A DNA stretch of 64,000 bases from Thalassotalea euphylliae (GCF_003390375.1 NZ_QUOT01000001.1:372001-436000), one strand, 5' to 3'. Positions 43,104 through 53,418 are shown, counted from the first letter of the stretch. Translations and numbers: made by a program. Notes: generated by a model from the sequence alone, not told the origin.

Positions 43104-45743
43104 TTAAAACCGTTTTTTCAAGGTGATACCGTATGTTGCAGGATCTGACACATAGGCATTTAATTTGCCGTCTTGAATCGGTACATTAAAATTCGTTCGA
43201 TTAATGTATTCCTCATCCAGAATATTTCGCCCCCAAAGTATTACGTCTAGATCTAATTCCTCAAATTTGACAAATATACGAGCATTCAACAAATTGTAAG
43301 CATCTTGTTCTGCATACGGGTCGTTACTCGCATCAAGCACCATATCACCTGTATGGCTATAGTCGGCTTGAATATACGAATAAATGCCGTCAGCTAAGTT
43401 AAACTCTTTTTTAATGCTTAAAATTGCAAAGTCTTCTGGTTCTCCGCCCGGTCTGTCACCTGTTCGGTTACAGAACGGGTTTGGATTCGCGGGATCTGTG
43501 CTTTCTTGCCCCGGATCAACGATACCTGTGTGCCATGTAAAGGCGTTCCAACAGTTACCGCGTTCAAAACTTTTATATTCTGAATTGACCAGCGCGTATG
43601 CGAAATTAACCTCAATGCTCTCAGTTGGATACCAAGTTGCCTCTAACTCAAAACCAGATATTTCATAGTCACCCGCATTTTGCAGGTTAAATCCGTTACC
43701 GGTAAATGTATTGGCTTGGAAATCGTCAACTGTGGTGTAATGGGCCGCTGCATTGATGCGCAAATCTTGATTGGCAAAATCTTTCTTTAAGCCAATTTCT
43801 ATCGACTCTGAGGCCTCTGCCTCAAAAATGGGATCAACGCCCGGCGCAATGCGATCGGTATTAGTCCCTCCTGACTTGTAGCCTGTACCATAAGACACAT
43901 AAGCCATAGAGTACTTATCAAATTGATAACTAAGCTTAACCGTGCCCGTAAATTGGTCATCATCAAGCGTTTCGATAATGTCTTCGCGAGTAGATGTTGT
44001 CGGCCCTAATGCCTGAAAACCCCACCCTGGCGTTTGAAATGGAACAAAAGCTTGTAGCGCAGCCTGCCCCTGTGGCGAAGTAATATCTATTTGCCCTGCA
44101 CCAATTCCTTGTAATATTGCGCCAGCAACACCTGCCCCATAAATAAGCGTGCCAGGTACTATGGTGGCAGGATCGCTCGGGTCACCAATGCTATTGAAGA
44201 AAGGTACAAAACTTGAGCCATCAGAGAAGTTCTCACTAAATACCGTGGACAAATCTTTACTTTCATCCGTGTACCTAACACCGGCTGTTAGCGTAAGTTT
44301 GTCGGTTAGTGAAAAGTCGAACTGAGTAAATAACGCATAACTTTCATGTTCTTGGGTGGCGACATGATCAAAACCTACGCCTCCGGGCGCTGCTTGAGCT
44401 GTTGGTGCAATTAAGCCACCTGTCGCGGCACTGAGTTGGTCAATACCATTTAACAAAGGATCTAATGCCCCTTGAAAATTCGCCATGAAAAACGTGTTAA
44501 ATAAATCGTCGGTATACAAGCTGTAATTTAGGTCAATATCTTGTGTGAAGTAGTAAAAACCTAAAATATAATCAAGTGATTCACCCGAGTACGTCAGGCG
44601 TAGTTCCTGAGAGAATGAATCTTGCTCTGCATCATTGATGGTGCCGAATAAGTCAGCATCGGTAAAGTCACTATCAATATTGTCGTAGGCCTCAAAGCTG
44701 CGATATGCAGAAATAGCCGTCAGAGTATATTGATCGTTTAGATCCCAGTTTATTTCCGCCGACAAACCTTTGTCTGTCATTTGCGACTTAGGTAGGAAGG
44801 AAACTGCAACTTGGCGATCATAAAATTGATCATCTCGAAATACGGTTGCATTAAATGGCGGCTGACTCAAAAACGCATCGCTGCCGAATTTTCCCAGTAT
44901 TTCACGAGCCTGAAAATTAGACACTTGCGTTGGTGCCGCACAGCAGATTTCATCAATTTCACCCTGATCAGCGATAATGCGAAGTTCAAAGGAGTCACTT
45001 GGGGTAAACAGCATTTGTAAACGTGCGCCCCAGCGATCGCGATCGTTTAAAATATCTTCACCAAAATTTACATCATCAACAATGCCGTCGCGCTGGCTAG
45101 TAAAGCCCGTTACACGAAATGCGAGAATATCGTCAATAGCTGATAACGACATGGCGCCAGCGACATTCAGTAAACCAAAATTACCAGCGGTTAATTCAAC
45201 AAATCCATCGTCACCATCGTGGCTTGGCTTAACTGTGCGCACTAACACCGCGCCTGAAGGTGTATTTTTACCAAATAAAGTGCCCTGCGGGCCGCGCAGC
45301 ACCTCAATACCTTCGACATCGATAAGGTTATTAATCATCGAGTTTTGACGAGCGCGATAAACGCCATCAACATATAAACCGACCGATGACTCTAACCCGT
45401 AGTTTTGTGATGAAGTACCAACACCGCGAATAGAAAAGCTAGATTGAGTGGCATTTTGTGCTTGAAACGCCCCCAGCCCTGGCACAGATTTTTGTAAATC
45501 GAACAGATCTTTAATAACAGCCTCTGCCATTTCCTCACCGCTAAAGGCCGTCATCGCAATAGGTACTTCTTGTTGATTTTGTACTCGTTTTTGCGCAGTT
45601 ACGGTAATACGCTCTAGAAAAGACTCATCGACTGTTTGTTGTTCTGACTGAGCTTGTTGCGCAATAATACTGGGCGACGTCAAATACACCGACGCTATAA
45701 CAGCCAACGAAATTTTATTGCGCTTGAACTGACTTGTTTTCAT
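43104..45743 (-). CDS. TonB-dependent outer membrane receptor
   Basis: 879 residues from ATG 45743, which has GGGGAGA 6 bases upstream; an earlier ATG gives nine extra residues before the signal peptide. Signal peptide MKTSQFKRNKISLAVIASVY, cleavage near IIA (about 29). ERITVTAQKR holds a TonB-box-like ITVTA, then the plug (VPIAMTAFSGEEM, GVGTSSQNYGL, EVLRGPQGTLFGKNTPSGAV) and a 22-strand barrel ending in ITLKKRF. The class resembles receptors of Sphingomonas/Caulobacter and marine bacteria for hydrophobic organics and sugars. Given the neighbours it may import the substrate of the catabolic run. Confidence 0.9.
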   Translation of the reverse strand: MKTSQFKRNKISLAVIASVYLTSPSIIAQQAQSEQQTVDESFLERITVTAQKRVQNQQEVPIAMTAFSGEEMAEAVIKDLFDLQKSVPGLGAFQAQNATQSSFSIRGVGTSSQNYGLESSVGLYVDGVYRARQNSMINNLIDVEGIEVLRGPQGTLFGKNTPSGAVLVRTVKPSHDGDDGFVELTAGNFGLLNVAGAMSLSAIDDILAFRVTGFTSQRDGIVDDVNFGEDILNDRDRWGARLQMLFTPSDSFELRIIADQGEIDEICCAAPTQVSNFQAREILGKFGSDAFLSQPPFNATVFRDDQFYDRQVAVSFLPKSQMTDKGLSAEINWDLNDQYTLTAISAYRSFEAYDNIDSDFTDADLFGTINDAEQDSFSQELRLTYSGESLDYILGFYYFTQDIDLNYSLYTDDLFNTFFMANFQGALDPLLNGIDQLSAATGGLIAPTAQAAPGGVGFDHVATQEHESYALFTQFDFSLTDKLTLTAGVRYTDESKDLSTVFSENFSDGSSFVPFFNSIGDPSDPATIVPGTLIYGAGVAGAILQGIGAGQIDITSPQGQAALQAFVPFQTPGWGFQALGPTTSTREDIIETLDDDQFTGTVKLSYQFDKYSMAYVSYGTGYKSGGTNTDRIAPGVDPIFEAEASESIEIGLKKDFANQDLRINAAAHYTTVDDFQANTFTGNGFNLQNAGDYEISGFELEATWYPTESIEVNFAYALVNSEYKSFERGNCWNAFTWHTGIVDPGQESTDPANPNPFCNRTGDRPGGEPEDFAILSIKKEFNLADGIYSYIQADYSHTGDMVLDASNDPYAEQDAYNLLNARIFVKFEELDLDVILWGRNILDEEYINRTNFNVPIQDGKLNAYVSDPATYGITLKKRF

Positions 45744-46150
45744 GTGCTTCTCCCCAAAAGCAAATAGCAAATTATTATTGTTATTAGCAGCCGTTTACGG
45801 CCTTATTTTTGTTGTTTTCAATTGCTAATTTGTTAAGTGGTCGAGCCAGTGTCAACTATTCAAATAGAGCGCAAACTCTACTCCAGATGCTAATTATGGC
45901 TGGGAGATATAAGACTTAAGCTGTTTGTGACAAATACTGGGCGTTATAGACTATTTAACAACCAAAAACAAAAGGGCATAAACTATTAACATGTTCATAA
46001 TTCATCATATTTTTAATAAATCATATTAATAGTTTAATTTAAATTTAGTGCATAAAGATGAAGGCGTTGTGGATTAGATTTTAAAAAACCTATCTATTTC
46101 AATATCGCGACATTTGCTACACTGCGCGAAAAACTTTAAGAGCAATACAA
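45744..46150. promoter_or_regulatory. Divergent promoter region with 10-base inverted repeat
   Basis: 407 AT-rich bases between the TonB receptor and DUF1653 genes. AAACTATTAA (45980-45989) and TTAATAGTTT (46026-46035) are perfect inverted copies 36 bases apart; a possible operator. No gene seen. Confidence 0.4.
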
Positions 46151-46381
46151 ATGATCCCTTTAGGTACGTATCAACACTTTAAAGGTAATAAATACCAAGT
46201 CATCCAAGTGGCTCGGCACAGCGAAACTGAAGAATGGATGGTGGTTTACTACCCACTTTATGGCAGCATTGAACAAACAGGAACGCCTGAGTTTTGGGTT
46301 CGACCACTGGCTATGTTCGATGAAACCATAGAACGAGACGGTAAAACGATGAAAAGATTTAGCTTTGTTCAAGACGAATAG
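46151..46381 (+). CDS. DUF1653 protein
   Basis: 76 residues, the whole family length. GTYQHFKGNKYQVIQVARHS, WMVVYYPLYG and EFWVRPLAMFDE match DUF1653, a small SH3-like beta protein of unknown function. Alone on the plus strand. Confidence 0.9.
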   Translation: MIPLGTYQHFKGNKYQVIQVARHSETEEWMVVYYPLYGSIEQTGTPEFWVRPLAMFDETIERDGKTMKRFSFVQDE

Positions 46382-46420
46382 CTTAGCCTAGTAGTTAATC
46401 ATGCCTAGTGGGTAATCATG

Positions 46421-47416
46421 TTAACCAAGCTCATCAACTGTTAGTACTAGCTTGCCGATGTTGGCATTGTTAGACATTCTTTGATGAACCCGCTCTGCAT
46501 CTTGCCACGAGTAACACGTATCAATCACAGGTTTTATTGCGCCATTTTGCAGATACAGCTCATCACTAAAATCGCTAACAAATTGGTTAACAAGCGCGGC
46601 TTTATATTGATCAGTACGGCTACGCAAGGTGCTAGCCGTTATGCTGATACGATTTTGTAGCATACGTGCAACATCGAGCTGTTCTGCATATCGGCCACCA
46701 AGTATCGCTAATATAACGATACGCGAGTCTAACGCAGCAACTTTTAAATTTTGGTTTACATAATTACCGGCAACAACATCCAAAATGACATCAAACGCTA
46801 TATCCGCTTGTTTCGCCCAGTCTACAAACGATGAACTCTTATAGTTAATCGCGACATCTGCCCCTAATTCTCTACACGCGTTGGCTTTTTCATCGCTACC
46901 GACCGTTACAGAGACAAAACAACCTCTGGCTTTTGCCAATTGAATAGCTGCACTGCCGACACCACTTGCGCCAGCATGAATGAGCAACTTATCTTTCTGG
47001 TTTAACTGGCTAATAGTAAACAACGCTTGATAAGCGGTTAAATAGGTTTCTGCTAACGCTGCGCCTTGCTCAAATGAATAGCTGTCTGGCAATTTAATCA
47101 GGTGATCCGTTTCAATAACCGCATATTGCGCATAACCTCCACCGGCAACAATAGAACAAACGCGATCACCGATTTGAAATTGCCCGGTATTGTCAGCAAT
47201 AATTTCGCCGGCGACTTCTATTCCTAAGATTTCTGATTCACCAGCTGGTGGTGGATAAAGCCCTGCTCGTTGCAGTAAATCTGCGCGATTAATACCAATG
47301 GCTTTAACTTTAACTAAACATTGTGACTGACTAGGCTCTGGGATAGTGGTTTGGCTAAACGTTAGGGTGTCGTTTTTTACATCAATAAAATACATGTTTT
47401 TTTTGGAAGTCGTCAT
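46421..47416 (-). CDS. NAD(P)H quinone oxidoreductase-like MDR protein
   Basis: 331 residues, zeta-crystallin/PIG3 type: GINRADLLQRAGLYPPPAGE, EVAGEI, LLIHAGASGVGSAAIQLAKA (nucleotide loop) and ILGGRYAEQLDVARMLQNR. No zinc ligands. Reduces quinones or enoyl substrates with NADPH. The first ATG (47416) is used, but Met 8 (just before YFIDVK) is equally possible. Monocistronic. Confidence 0.88.
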   Translation of the reverse strand: MTTSKKNMYFIDVKNDTLTFSQTTIPEPSQSQCLVKVKAIGINRADLLQRAGLYPPPAGESEILGIEVAGEIIADNTGQFQIGDRVCSIVAGGGYAQYAVIETDHLIKLPDSYSFEQGAALAETYLTAYQALFTISQLNQKDKLLIHAGASGVGSAAIQLAKARGCFVSVTVGSDEKANACRELGADVAINYKSSSFVDWAKQADIAFDVILDVVAGNYVNQNLKVAALDSRIVILAILGGRYAEQLDVARMLQNRISITASTLRSRTDQYKAALVNQFVSDFSDELYLQNGAIKPVIDTCYSWQDAERVHQRMSNNANIGKLVLTVDELG

Positions 47417-47546
47417 TTAGCTAAGCTACTAATTAAAAAGTAAAAAGAAATTAAAGACGAGTTTATCGGCAGAGATTACGACAGACAAGCCAAGAACTGG
47501 TTTAAGTAATTAACCTGTTAACTATTTACCCGTCAGCCTTTACCTG

Positions 47547-47816
47547 TTAACCAATAGAAAAATGATTAAGAGACTGATATTCAACTTGATTATGAGTCAC
47601 ATTGGCAACCTCAGCCTGACTCGGCCCTTCTTTAAGCCATTCAAGCATTTTATTGACGTTATCTTCCTCGCCGCACACAAGCACTTGTACATCACCATCT
47701 GCCAAGTTTTTTGCATAGCCGCTAAGTTGCAAATCTATCGCCATTTGCTGGCATGACGCACGAAAATACACCCCTTGTACTTTGCCGCTAACATTTGCAA
47801 GACAACATATCGCCAT
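47547..47816 (-). CDS. Acylphosphatase
   Basis: 89 residues from ATG 47816, which has AAAGGAG 8 bases upstream; a longer reading to 47894 adds 26 unrelated residues. The signature [18 protein letters not shown] gives the phosphate loop and catalytic Arg, and [13 protein letters not shown] the catalytic Asn. Hydrolyses acyl phosphates. Divergent from and adjacent to rlmI as in E. coli (yccX next to yccW). Confidence 0.94.
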   Translation of the reverse strand: MAICCLANVSGKVQGVYFRASCQQMAIDLQLSGYAKNLADGDVQVLVCGEEDNVNKMLEWLKEGPSQAEVANVTHNQVEYQSLNHFSIG

Positions 47817-47894
47817 ATTTATACTCCTTTGATTGCACAGGCAAACGGCTTTCACTACAATCTGCCCAATTTTGTTTTCTCTAAGTATAGGCAT

Positions 47895-49085
47895 ATGTCA
47901 GCAAGAATTTATTTAAATGTTGGTCGTGAAAAATCTTTACGCCGCAAACACCCTTGGGTGTTCTCAAAAGCCGTGAATAAAGTTAAGGGTAAACCTATGC
48001 TTGGTGAGACTGTTGATGTATTTGACAGTAAAGACAACTGGTTAGCACGCGGCGCATATTCACCTGAATCTCAAATGCGAGTTCGCGTCTGGACCTTTGA
48101 TCAAAACGAAAATATTGATCGTGACTTTTTCAAACGCAAACTCGAACAAGCTCAAAGCCGGCGTGATTGGTTTATCGAACAAGGCAAGCTAACGGGGTAT
48201 CGCCTTATTGCAGGTGAGTCTGACGGTATGCCCGGTATTACCATTGATAAATACGACGATATTATTGTTTGTCAGTTACTTTCAGCAGGTGCAGAGTTTC
48301 ATCGTCATACTTTAGTTGATGTATTAACAGAACTTTATCCTGACTGCGGTGTTTACGAACGCTCTGACGTTGACGTACGTAAAAAAGAAGGTTTGGAAAA
48401 ACAAGTGGGTTGGCTAGCTAATGAAAAATCGTCAACCGAGCGCGTTATTTGTGAGCACGGCATTAACATTATTGTGGATGTTGCTACGGGCCATAAAACA
48501 GGTTTTTATCTTGATCAACGCGATTCTCGATTAGCAGCTGGAAAATACGCAAAAGACAAAAACATTCTCAATTGCTTTTCTTACACAGGTACATTTTCAC
48601 TTCATTGCGCGGCGGCAGGTGCGGCTTCAGTAACTAATGTTGATGTATCACAAGCAGCGTTAGATATTGCTCAGCGTAACTTAGCTGAAAACAACCTTGA
48701 AAATGCGCCAGTAGAATTTGTTAAAGAAGATGTATTTAAACTGCTGCGCAAATATAAAGCAGACGGTGTTCGTTTTGACATGATTATCATGGATCCACCA
48801 AAATTTGTTGAAAACAAAGCGCAACTAACTAGTGCTTGTCGTGGCTACAAAGATATCAACATGTTGGCGATGCAATTACTGAATCCTGGCGGTTTATTAC
48901 TTACTTTTAGCTGCTCTGGCCTACTTGATGCTCCACTATTTCAGAAAGTTGTTGCTGATGCCGCACTAGATGCTGGCAAGTCTTGCCACTTTGTTGAACG
49001 TTTGCACCAAGCTGCAGATCATCCAATTTCAAGCAACTACCCTGAGGGTTACTACTTAAAAGGCTTTGTTTGCCAAATTAACTAA
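47895..49085 (+). CDS. rlmI: 23S rRNA m5C1962 methyltransferase RlmI
   Basis: 396 residues from ATG 47895, exactly the E. coli length; the longer open frame to 47775 runs across the divergent acylphosphatase gene and is rejected. PUA domain at the N-terminus ([20 protein letters not shown]), then a Rossmann methyltransferase with [18 protein letters not shown] (SAM), [12 protein letters not shown] and catalytic Cys in LLTFSCSG. The early [14 protein letters not shown] segment is typical. Confidence 0.95.
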   Translation: MSARIYLNVGREKSLRRKHPWVFSKAVNKVKGKPMLGETVDVFDSKDNWLARGAYSPESQMRVRVWTFDQNENIDRDFFKRKLEQAQSRRDWFIEQGKLTGYRLIAGESDGMPGITIDKYDDIIVCQLLSAGAEFHRHTLVDVLTELYPDCGVYERSDVDVRKKEGLEKQVGWLANEKSSTERVICEHGINIIVDVATGHKTGFYLDQRDSRLAAGKYAKDKNILNCFSYTGTFSLHCAAAGAASVTNVDVSQAALDIAQRNLAENNLENAPVEFVKEDVFKLLRKYKADGVRFDMIIMDPPKFVENKAQLTSACRGYKDINMLAMQLLNPGGLLLTFSCSGLLDAPLFQKVVADAALDAGKSCHFVERLHQAADHPISSNYPEGYYLKGFVCQIN

Positions 49086-49107
49086 ATAACAAAATAACAT
49101 CATCAAC

Positions 49108-49135
49108 AAAGGGGCTAGTTAACTAGCCCCTTTTA
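49108..49135 (+). terminator. Terminator of rlmI
   Basis: Eleven-base stem AAAGGGGCTAG / CTAGCCCCTTT with a 4-base loop and trailing T; 22 bases after the stop. Being symmetrical with A-rich left side, it may also end minus-strand transcription. Confidence 0.9.
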
Positions 49136-49184
49136 GTTGTAGTGCTTATTGTGAGTATTTATTGGTTAATCTTTTTCGCAAAAT

Positions 49185-49565
49185 CTAAGGTGTGGGTGGA
49201 GGGTTCAATGGCGGTGGTAACACATCCGCTGAATTTACGGGAATTTTAAGCCCTGTGTTGGCATCATAAGGAAAGCCTGTCGGAATAATGTGAACGCCAA
49301 CAGGACAGCTGATCAACGCAGCTATACCAAGCACCATTCCTTCGCCACCTGCACCATAACCACCTACTGATATCGCTTTGCAGCCTACCGTTTGACTGCG
49401 ATTTATAGCCAGTTGTAATTCTTGGGCCGCTTCAACGCCACCAGCATTAGATTCACCAACAATGACAAAACTCTTAGTTGGTGCATTAGAGACAGGCGTG
49501 TGTTGACAGCCTGCTAGTGATATCGCAAATGCGAGTACCAAAGAAAATGTCAATAATCTACTCAT
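49185..49565 (-). CDS. Small lipoprotein of unknown function
   Basis: 126 residues. Lipoprotein signal MSRLLTFSLVLAFAISLAGC with lipobox LAGC and acceptor C20. The mature part has a Gly-rich ISVGGYGAGGEGMVLG and a Pro-rich end (LPPPLNPPPTP). AGGAGAGC precedes the ATG on the minus strand. I do not recognise a family. Probably held in the outer membrane. Convergent with rlmI. Confidence 0.7.
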   Translation of the reverse strand: MSRLLTFSLVLAFAISLAGCQHTPVSNAPTKSFVIVGESNAGGVEAAQELQLAINRSQTVGCKAISVGGYGAGGEGMVLGIAALISCPVGVHIIPTGFPYDANTGLKIPVNSADVLPPPLNPPPTP

Positions 49566-49737
49566 CTAGCTCTCCTTGGGTTCTTACTAAGCTTTAGTTA
49601 GTTAATATTGACTTGTTTAACAACAAGATATTTATTCCTCCCGTATCTAGTGGCTAGTCTATTAACTGTAGACTGTTAAACATTAGGTTCAAGTTATGTT
49701 TATTAGGCTGCACTTTAATTAGCGATTGTAGTTAATA

Positions 49738-49913
49738 TTAATAACTAAACTGGCGCTCGCAAGGCACTCCATCTCTATCACCATCCATTTTTGTATTGGG
49801 GCAGTTGTTGAGAAAAACTCTGCTTCTTCACTAGAACTCATTTGGCTGCAATGTTGGCGATCATCACAGAAAAAATAAAATTTAAAAATTGTGAAACTTT
49901 TTTGCCTAACACC
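49738..49913 (-). pseudogene. Relic of an Excalibur (calcium-binding) domain gene
   Basis: Minus-strand reading gives KFYFFCDDRQHCSQM, then SSSEEAEFF in one frame and LNNCPNTKMDGDRDGVPCE plus RQFSY and stop in the next. Adding one base to the five-A run at 49813-49817 (plus strand) joins them into a complete Excalibur domain with all its cysteines and the DGDRDG calcium loop. There is no start codon in frame: TAG at 49914-49916 lies upstream. So the gene is both 5'-truncated and frameshifted. Such domains often end cold-shock or nuclease-like proteins. Confidence 0.72.
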
Positions 49914-50066
49914 CTATCTACACCATCAATCATAATAACAGCTCGCTGCTGAATTTTTGCCACACAAGCAGTGTTCTTTGAACGTTAAAAAATCATTTTT
50001 TAACTATTTTTTAACATACCCAGTGCCCATTCTTAAAGTTTGTTACACCTTGAGTTACAAACTCTC

Positions 50067-50178
50067 TATTTCTACGGGTAATCCCTTAGCTTTATTCAGT
50101 ATTTCTACGGGTTAACAGAAGTTCTCACTTCAAGTATTTTTGCCGTCGGTTTTTCGGCTGCAAAGTTCTCACGTCGAG
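50067..50178 (+). promoter_or_regulatory. Paired direct repeats upstream of the porin
   Basis: TATTTCTACGGGT occurs at 50067 and 50100 (33 bases apart) and GTTCTCACTTCAAG / GTTCTCACGTCGAG at 50121 and 50165 (44 bases apart, two mismatches). Spacings near whole helical turns suggest regulator sites or a structured leader. The porin ATG is at 50224 with AAAGGTAG before it. Confidence 0.45.
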
Positions 50179-50223
50179 CGCACATTCATCAGCCGAATTT
50201 AGTTACACAATAAAGGTAGTATT

Positions 50224-51267
50224 ATGAAGATGTCTTTGGTCTCAGTAGCAGTGTGCGCAACACTTGCTAGTGCTCCATCATTCGCTGAATACAGTGTAGA
50301 AATAAACGAAGATCACAAACTGTCATTTGGCGGCTATTTTAAAGCAGACTTTAGAAACGTAAACGGAGATCTTGCCTACCGAGATTTTTGGACAGGAAAT
50401 AACATCGTCAAGCCTGACACTAACGAAACCCGTTTTAACGTAAGAGAGTCACGCTTTAATATCAAATATCAAAACGCTGCAGTTAAAGCTGTTTTAGAGT
50501 GGGATTTTTACGATGATCAAAACCCAAGCGGCTCAACCGAAACCGTAACAGGCGGCCATTCTCTTCGCTTACGTCACGCTTATATCGATTATGACAAATG
50601 GCGTGTTGGCCAAACGTGGTCAACCTTTATGCCATTGGTATCAATCGCGGATGCGCTTGATTTTGGTGGCGCACATGTTGGTCAAACATTTATTCGTCAA
50701 AGCCAAGTACGTTATACAACCGGTGGCTTAGAAGTTGCGCTTGAAAATCCGTCAACACAATCAGGCATTAGCCAATCTGTGCCTGATGTTGTTGCTCGCT
50801 ACACAGTAAAAGGCGACTGGGGTCAAATGGCAGTTGCTGGCTTAATGCGTACCTTGGACAACGGCGATGACGCTGCAGCCGCTGACGGCAGCCAGTTTGC
50901 TTACAACATCCATGGTCGTATTAAAACATTTGGTAAAGATGATTTCCGCTTTTCATACAATGACGGTCGCTCAGGTCGATATGTTAGCCCTGGCGCCAAC
51001 ATTAATGATCTTGCTAAAGATGGTGATATCCACAAAACGCAAGCATACACCCTAGCCTACCGTCACTTCTGGACAGAAACATGGCGTTCAAGCCTTTATT
51101 ACGGCGATGTAAAAATTGACGAGTTAGATGTTGAACGTAACCACTGGGGTCTGAACTTGATCAAAAATATCACTCAACACTTTAGTGTCGGTGGTGAAGT
51201 TGGTCGCTACCAAACAGAATCTGCAGAGTCAGATTACTTCCAAGTTTCAGCAAAATATATCCTCTAA
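50224..51267 (+). CDS. DcaP-like outer membrane porin
   Basis: 347 residues. Signal peptide to residue 21 (ends SFA). Strands of a 16-stranded barrel with LSFGGYFKADFRNVN, VRESRFNIKYQNAAVKAVLE, LRLRHAYIDYDKWRVGQTWS and a C-terminal YFQVSAKYIL (terminal aromatic-rich strand, here ending Leu). The pattern fits the DcaP group, trimeric porins linked to dicarboxylates and other organic anions. Next genes are a Cache chemoreceptor and a Cache histidine kinase, suggesting uptake and sensing of the same small acid. Confidence 0.82.
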   Translation: MKMSLVSVAVCATLASAPSFAEYSVEINEDHKLSFGGYFKADFRNVNGDLAYRDFWTGNNIVKPDTNETRFNVRESRFNIKYQNAAVKAVLEWDFYDDQNPSGSTETVTGGHSLRLRHAYIDYDKWRVGQTWSTFMPLVSIADALDFGGAHVGQTFIRQSQVRYTTGGLEVALENPSTQSGISQSVPDVVARYTVKGDWGQMAVAGLMRTLDNGDDAAAADGSQFAYNIHGRIKTFGKDDFRFSYNDGRSGRYVSPGANINDLAKDGDIHKTQAYTLAYRHFWTETWRSSLYYGDVKIDELDVERNHWGLNLIKNITQHFSVGGEVGRYQTESAESDYFQVSAKYIL

Positions 51268-51278
51268 CAGGGATTTTT

Positions 51279-51312
51279 AAAAAAGTGCCGCCTTTAGCGG
51301 CACTTTATTTTA
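51279..51312 (+). terminator. Terminator of the porin gene
   Basis: Stem AAAAGTGCCGC / GCGGCACTTTA with a 5-base loop and T-rich end, 14 bases after the stop. Confidence 0.9.
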
Positions 51313-51348
51313 TCAAACTAGCGTTTCAAGCGACTCAGGAGAACTGCA

Positions 51349-53418
51349 ATGAATCTTAGTATTAAAGCAAAAATGATTTTGCTTACCACAGCTGCCCTAG
51401 CAATTATCGGCGGTATTTCTATTATAGAAACAATTCTTACCAAGAATATTGTGCTAGCAACTGAGTCAGAAAATGTTGGTAGCGCCGTTGAAAAAACACT
51501 TAAGGAAAACCTGCAAGCACAAATTGATACGGTTACCCTTTCAGCCGACTTGTTCTATCAACAAGCACATAAAGACAGGGTAAAAGAAGAACTTGCTGAA
51601 GAGCTTACGGTTATTTACCAAACCATCGCCGCAATTTATAAAAACACCGAGTCTAAATCAGCCTCAAAAGCTCATATCCATGCTTTTTTAAATAATTATA
51701 CTTGGGGTAACAACCGCTATGTCTTTAGTTACAATAAAGACTCGATCAACTATGTTACCCACACGTTAAAGCCTTCACTTATCGGCACATCAGCAAAAGA
51801 TTCGCAAGATAAAAACGGCGTATTTTATGCGAGAAATATCGTTAATGCTGGCACTTCTAACGACGTCGGATTTACAGAGTATGCATTTGTAAACCCGAAT
51901 ACAGATCAGGTAGAAAACAAACTTACTGCCGCAAAATTATTCGAGCCGCTTAATATCGTTATTGCTACCGGCGAATACATTTCTAGTTTACAAGCCGACA
52001 AGCAGGCGCAAGCGCTTGCAATGATCACTAAAGCTAAGTTTGGTAAAAATGGTTACTTCTGGGTACAAAACAGCGAAGGTGTTCTATTAGCGCACCCAAA
52101 AGCATCGATTGTAGGTACAAGTATTGAGAACACGATTAAAGTTGCTAATCAACTTAGTAGCCAAAATGATGCCTTTGTGGATATGGCATTTAACAACCCG
52201 GCAACTAACCAAACTGAAAACAAAATTGCTTACGCTCGTAAAGTGTTTCCTGATTGGGGTTGGACAATCGCTACCGGCGCCTATGAAACTGATATTATTG
52301 AAGCGCAAAACCAACTAACCACAGCAACCAAAGACATTTTTGAACATCAAACGATTCAAAATATTGTGTTTTTGGTTATTACAACGGCAGTAGTTATTGG
52401 CTTATTCCTCTACTTTATTAATCGCATTACCCATCGTTTATCTGTACTTAACGAACGTATTACTAGCCTTTCAAGTGGCGAAGCCGATTTGCGCTCACGA
52501 TTAGAAATTACCGGTCACGATGAAATTACCGACATCGCAAAATCAGTCAATAATTTTATCGCTTACCTGCAAAACATGCTTAAAGAGCTAGCTTCATCTT
52601 CTGGTCACATTACTCAAAATATCGGCAGCCTAACAACACAGTCTGAGCAAAATCATACAGCATTAAACAATCATGCGAATGAAACCGAGCAAGTTGTTAC
52701 TGCCATTACTGAAATGAGTGCTACCGCTAACAGTGTTGCTGACAGCGCGAATCAGTCTGCCCATAGCACGAACCAAGCTGAGCAAGAAGCCAACGAAGCA
52801 CAACAGCTAGTCAAATCAACAACCGCAAGTGTTGATAAGCTAAAAGGTGAAATTGAACAAGCAGCAGATAACATTAACACTATGAATGACAATACTCAGG
52901 AAATCGTTAATGTGTTAGGTGTTATTGGTGAAATTGCTGACCAGACTAACCTGTTAGCACTTAACGCAGCAATAGAAGCTGCACGTGCTGGTGAACAAGG
53001 TCGCGGCTTTGCTGTTGTGGCCGATGAAGTTCGCGCCCTTGCCTCTCGCACACAAACCAGTACTGAAGAAATTAGCCATATTTTGGCTAAGGTACAAAAT
53101 GATGCAGCCAACGCCGTTGCGGCAATGGAAGCGACACAAGCGAGCTGCCAATTAGCCTCTGATAACACTGAGCAGGTATCTACTAGCTTATCTACTATGA
53201 CCAACGCCATTGTTCATATCAATGACTTAAACAATCAAATCGCGACCGCTGCAGAACAACAAAGCGCAGTAACTGAAGAAGTCAGCCAGAATATGAATAA
53301 TATTCAAGTTGTTGTGAATGATTTATCGCAAGGTGGTGAACAAACTATGGCGAGCAGCCGCGAGCTGGCAACAACCAATGAGCAACTTTCTGGGCTGATA
53401 AATCAGTTTAAAGTTTAA
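51349..53418 (+). CDS. Methyl-accepting chemotaxis protein with two sCache_2 domains
   Basis: 689 residues. TM1 at about 7-27; periplasmic part with two single-Cache type 2 domains in tandem ([15 protein letters not shown] and [15 protein letters not shown] are the core strands; each ends with a WxxATGxY-like strand such as [11 protein letters not shown]); TM2 at about 338-358; HAMP near 360-410; and a long cytoplasmic signalling helix whose tip reads [20 protein letters not shown]. Directs swimming via CheA/CheW. Cache domains of this type bind short organic acids, which would suit the adjacent porin. Confidence 0.93.
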   Translation: MNLSIKAKMILLTTAALAIIGGISIIETILTKNIVLATESENVGSAVEKTLKENLQAQIDTVTLSADLFYQQAHKDRVKEELAEELTVIYQTIAAIYKNTESKSASKAHIHAFLNNYTWGNNRYVFSYNKDSINYVTHTLKPSLIGTSAKDSQDKNGVFYARNIVNAGTSNDVGFTEYAFVNPNTDQVENKLTAAKLFEPLNIVIATGEYISSLQADKQAQALAMITKAKFGKNGYFWVQNSEGVLLAHPKASIVGTSIENTIKVANQLSSQNDAFVDMAFNNPATNQTENKIAYARKVFPDWGWTIATGAYETDIIEAQNQLTTATKDIFEHQTIQNIVFLVITTAVVIGLFLYFINRITHRLSVLNERITSLSSGEADLRSRLEITGHDEITDIAKSVNNFIAYLQNMLKELASSSGHITQNIGSLTTQSEQNHTALNNHANETEQVVTAITEMSATANSVADSANQSAHSTNQAEQEANEAQQLVKSTTASVDKLKGEIEQAADNINTMNDNTQEIVNVLGVIGEIADQTNLLALNAAIEAARAGEQGRGFAVVADEVRALASRTQTSTEEISHILAKVQNDAANAVAAMEATQASCQLASDNTEQVSTSLSTMTNAIVHINDLNNQIATAAEQQSAVTEEVSQNMNNIQVVVNDLSQGGEQTMASSRELATTNEQLSGLINQFKV

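Larger units (their letters stand above)
49566..50223. other. Long spacer: Excalibur relic and porin promoter region
   Basis: 658 bases between the lipoprotein and porin genes. It holds a frameshifted Excalibur-domain fragment (49738-49913, minus) and, from 50040 on, two sets of direct repeats in front of the porin. No other gene seen. Confidence 0.6.

Noticed and set aside
47775..47894. Longer N-terminus for RlmI
   Set aside because: It runs across the divergent acylphosphatase gene and has no match; the ATG at 47895 gives exactly the family length.
52896..53210. Antisense open frame within the chemoreceptor
   Set aside because: It mirrors the low-complexity coding of the signalling helix; typical shadow frame.
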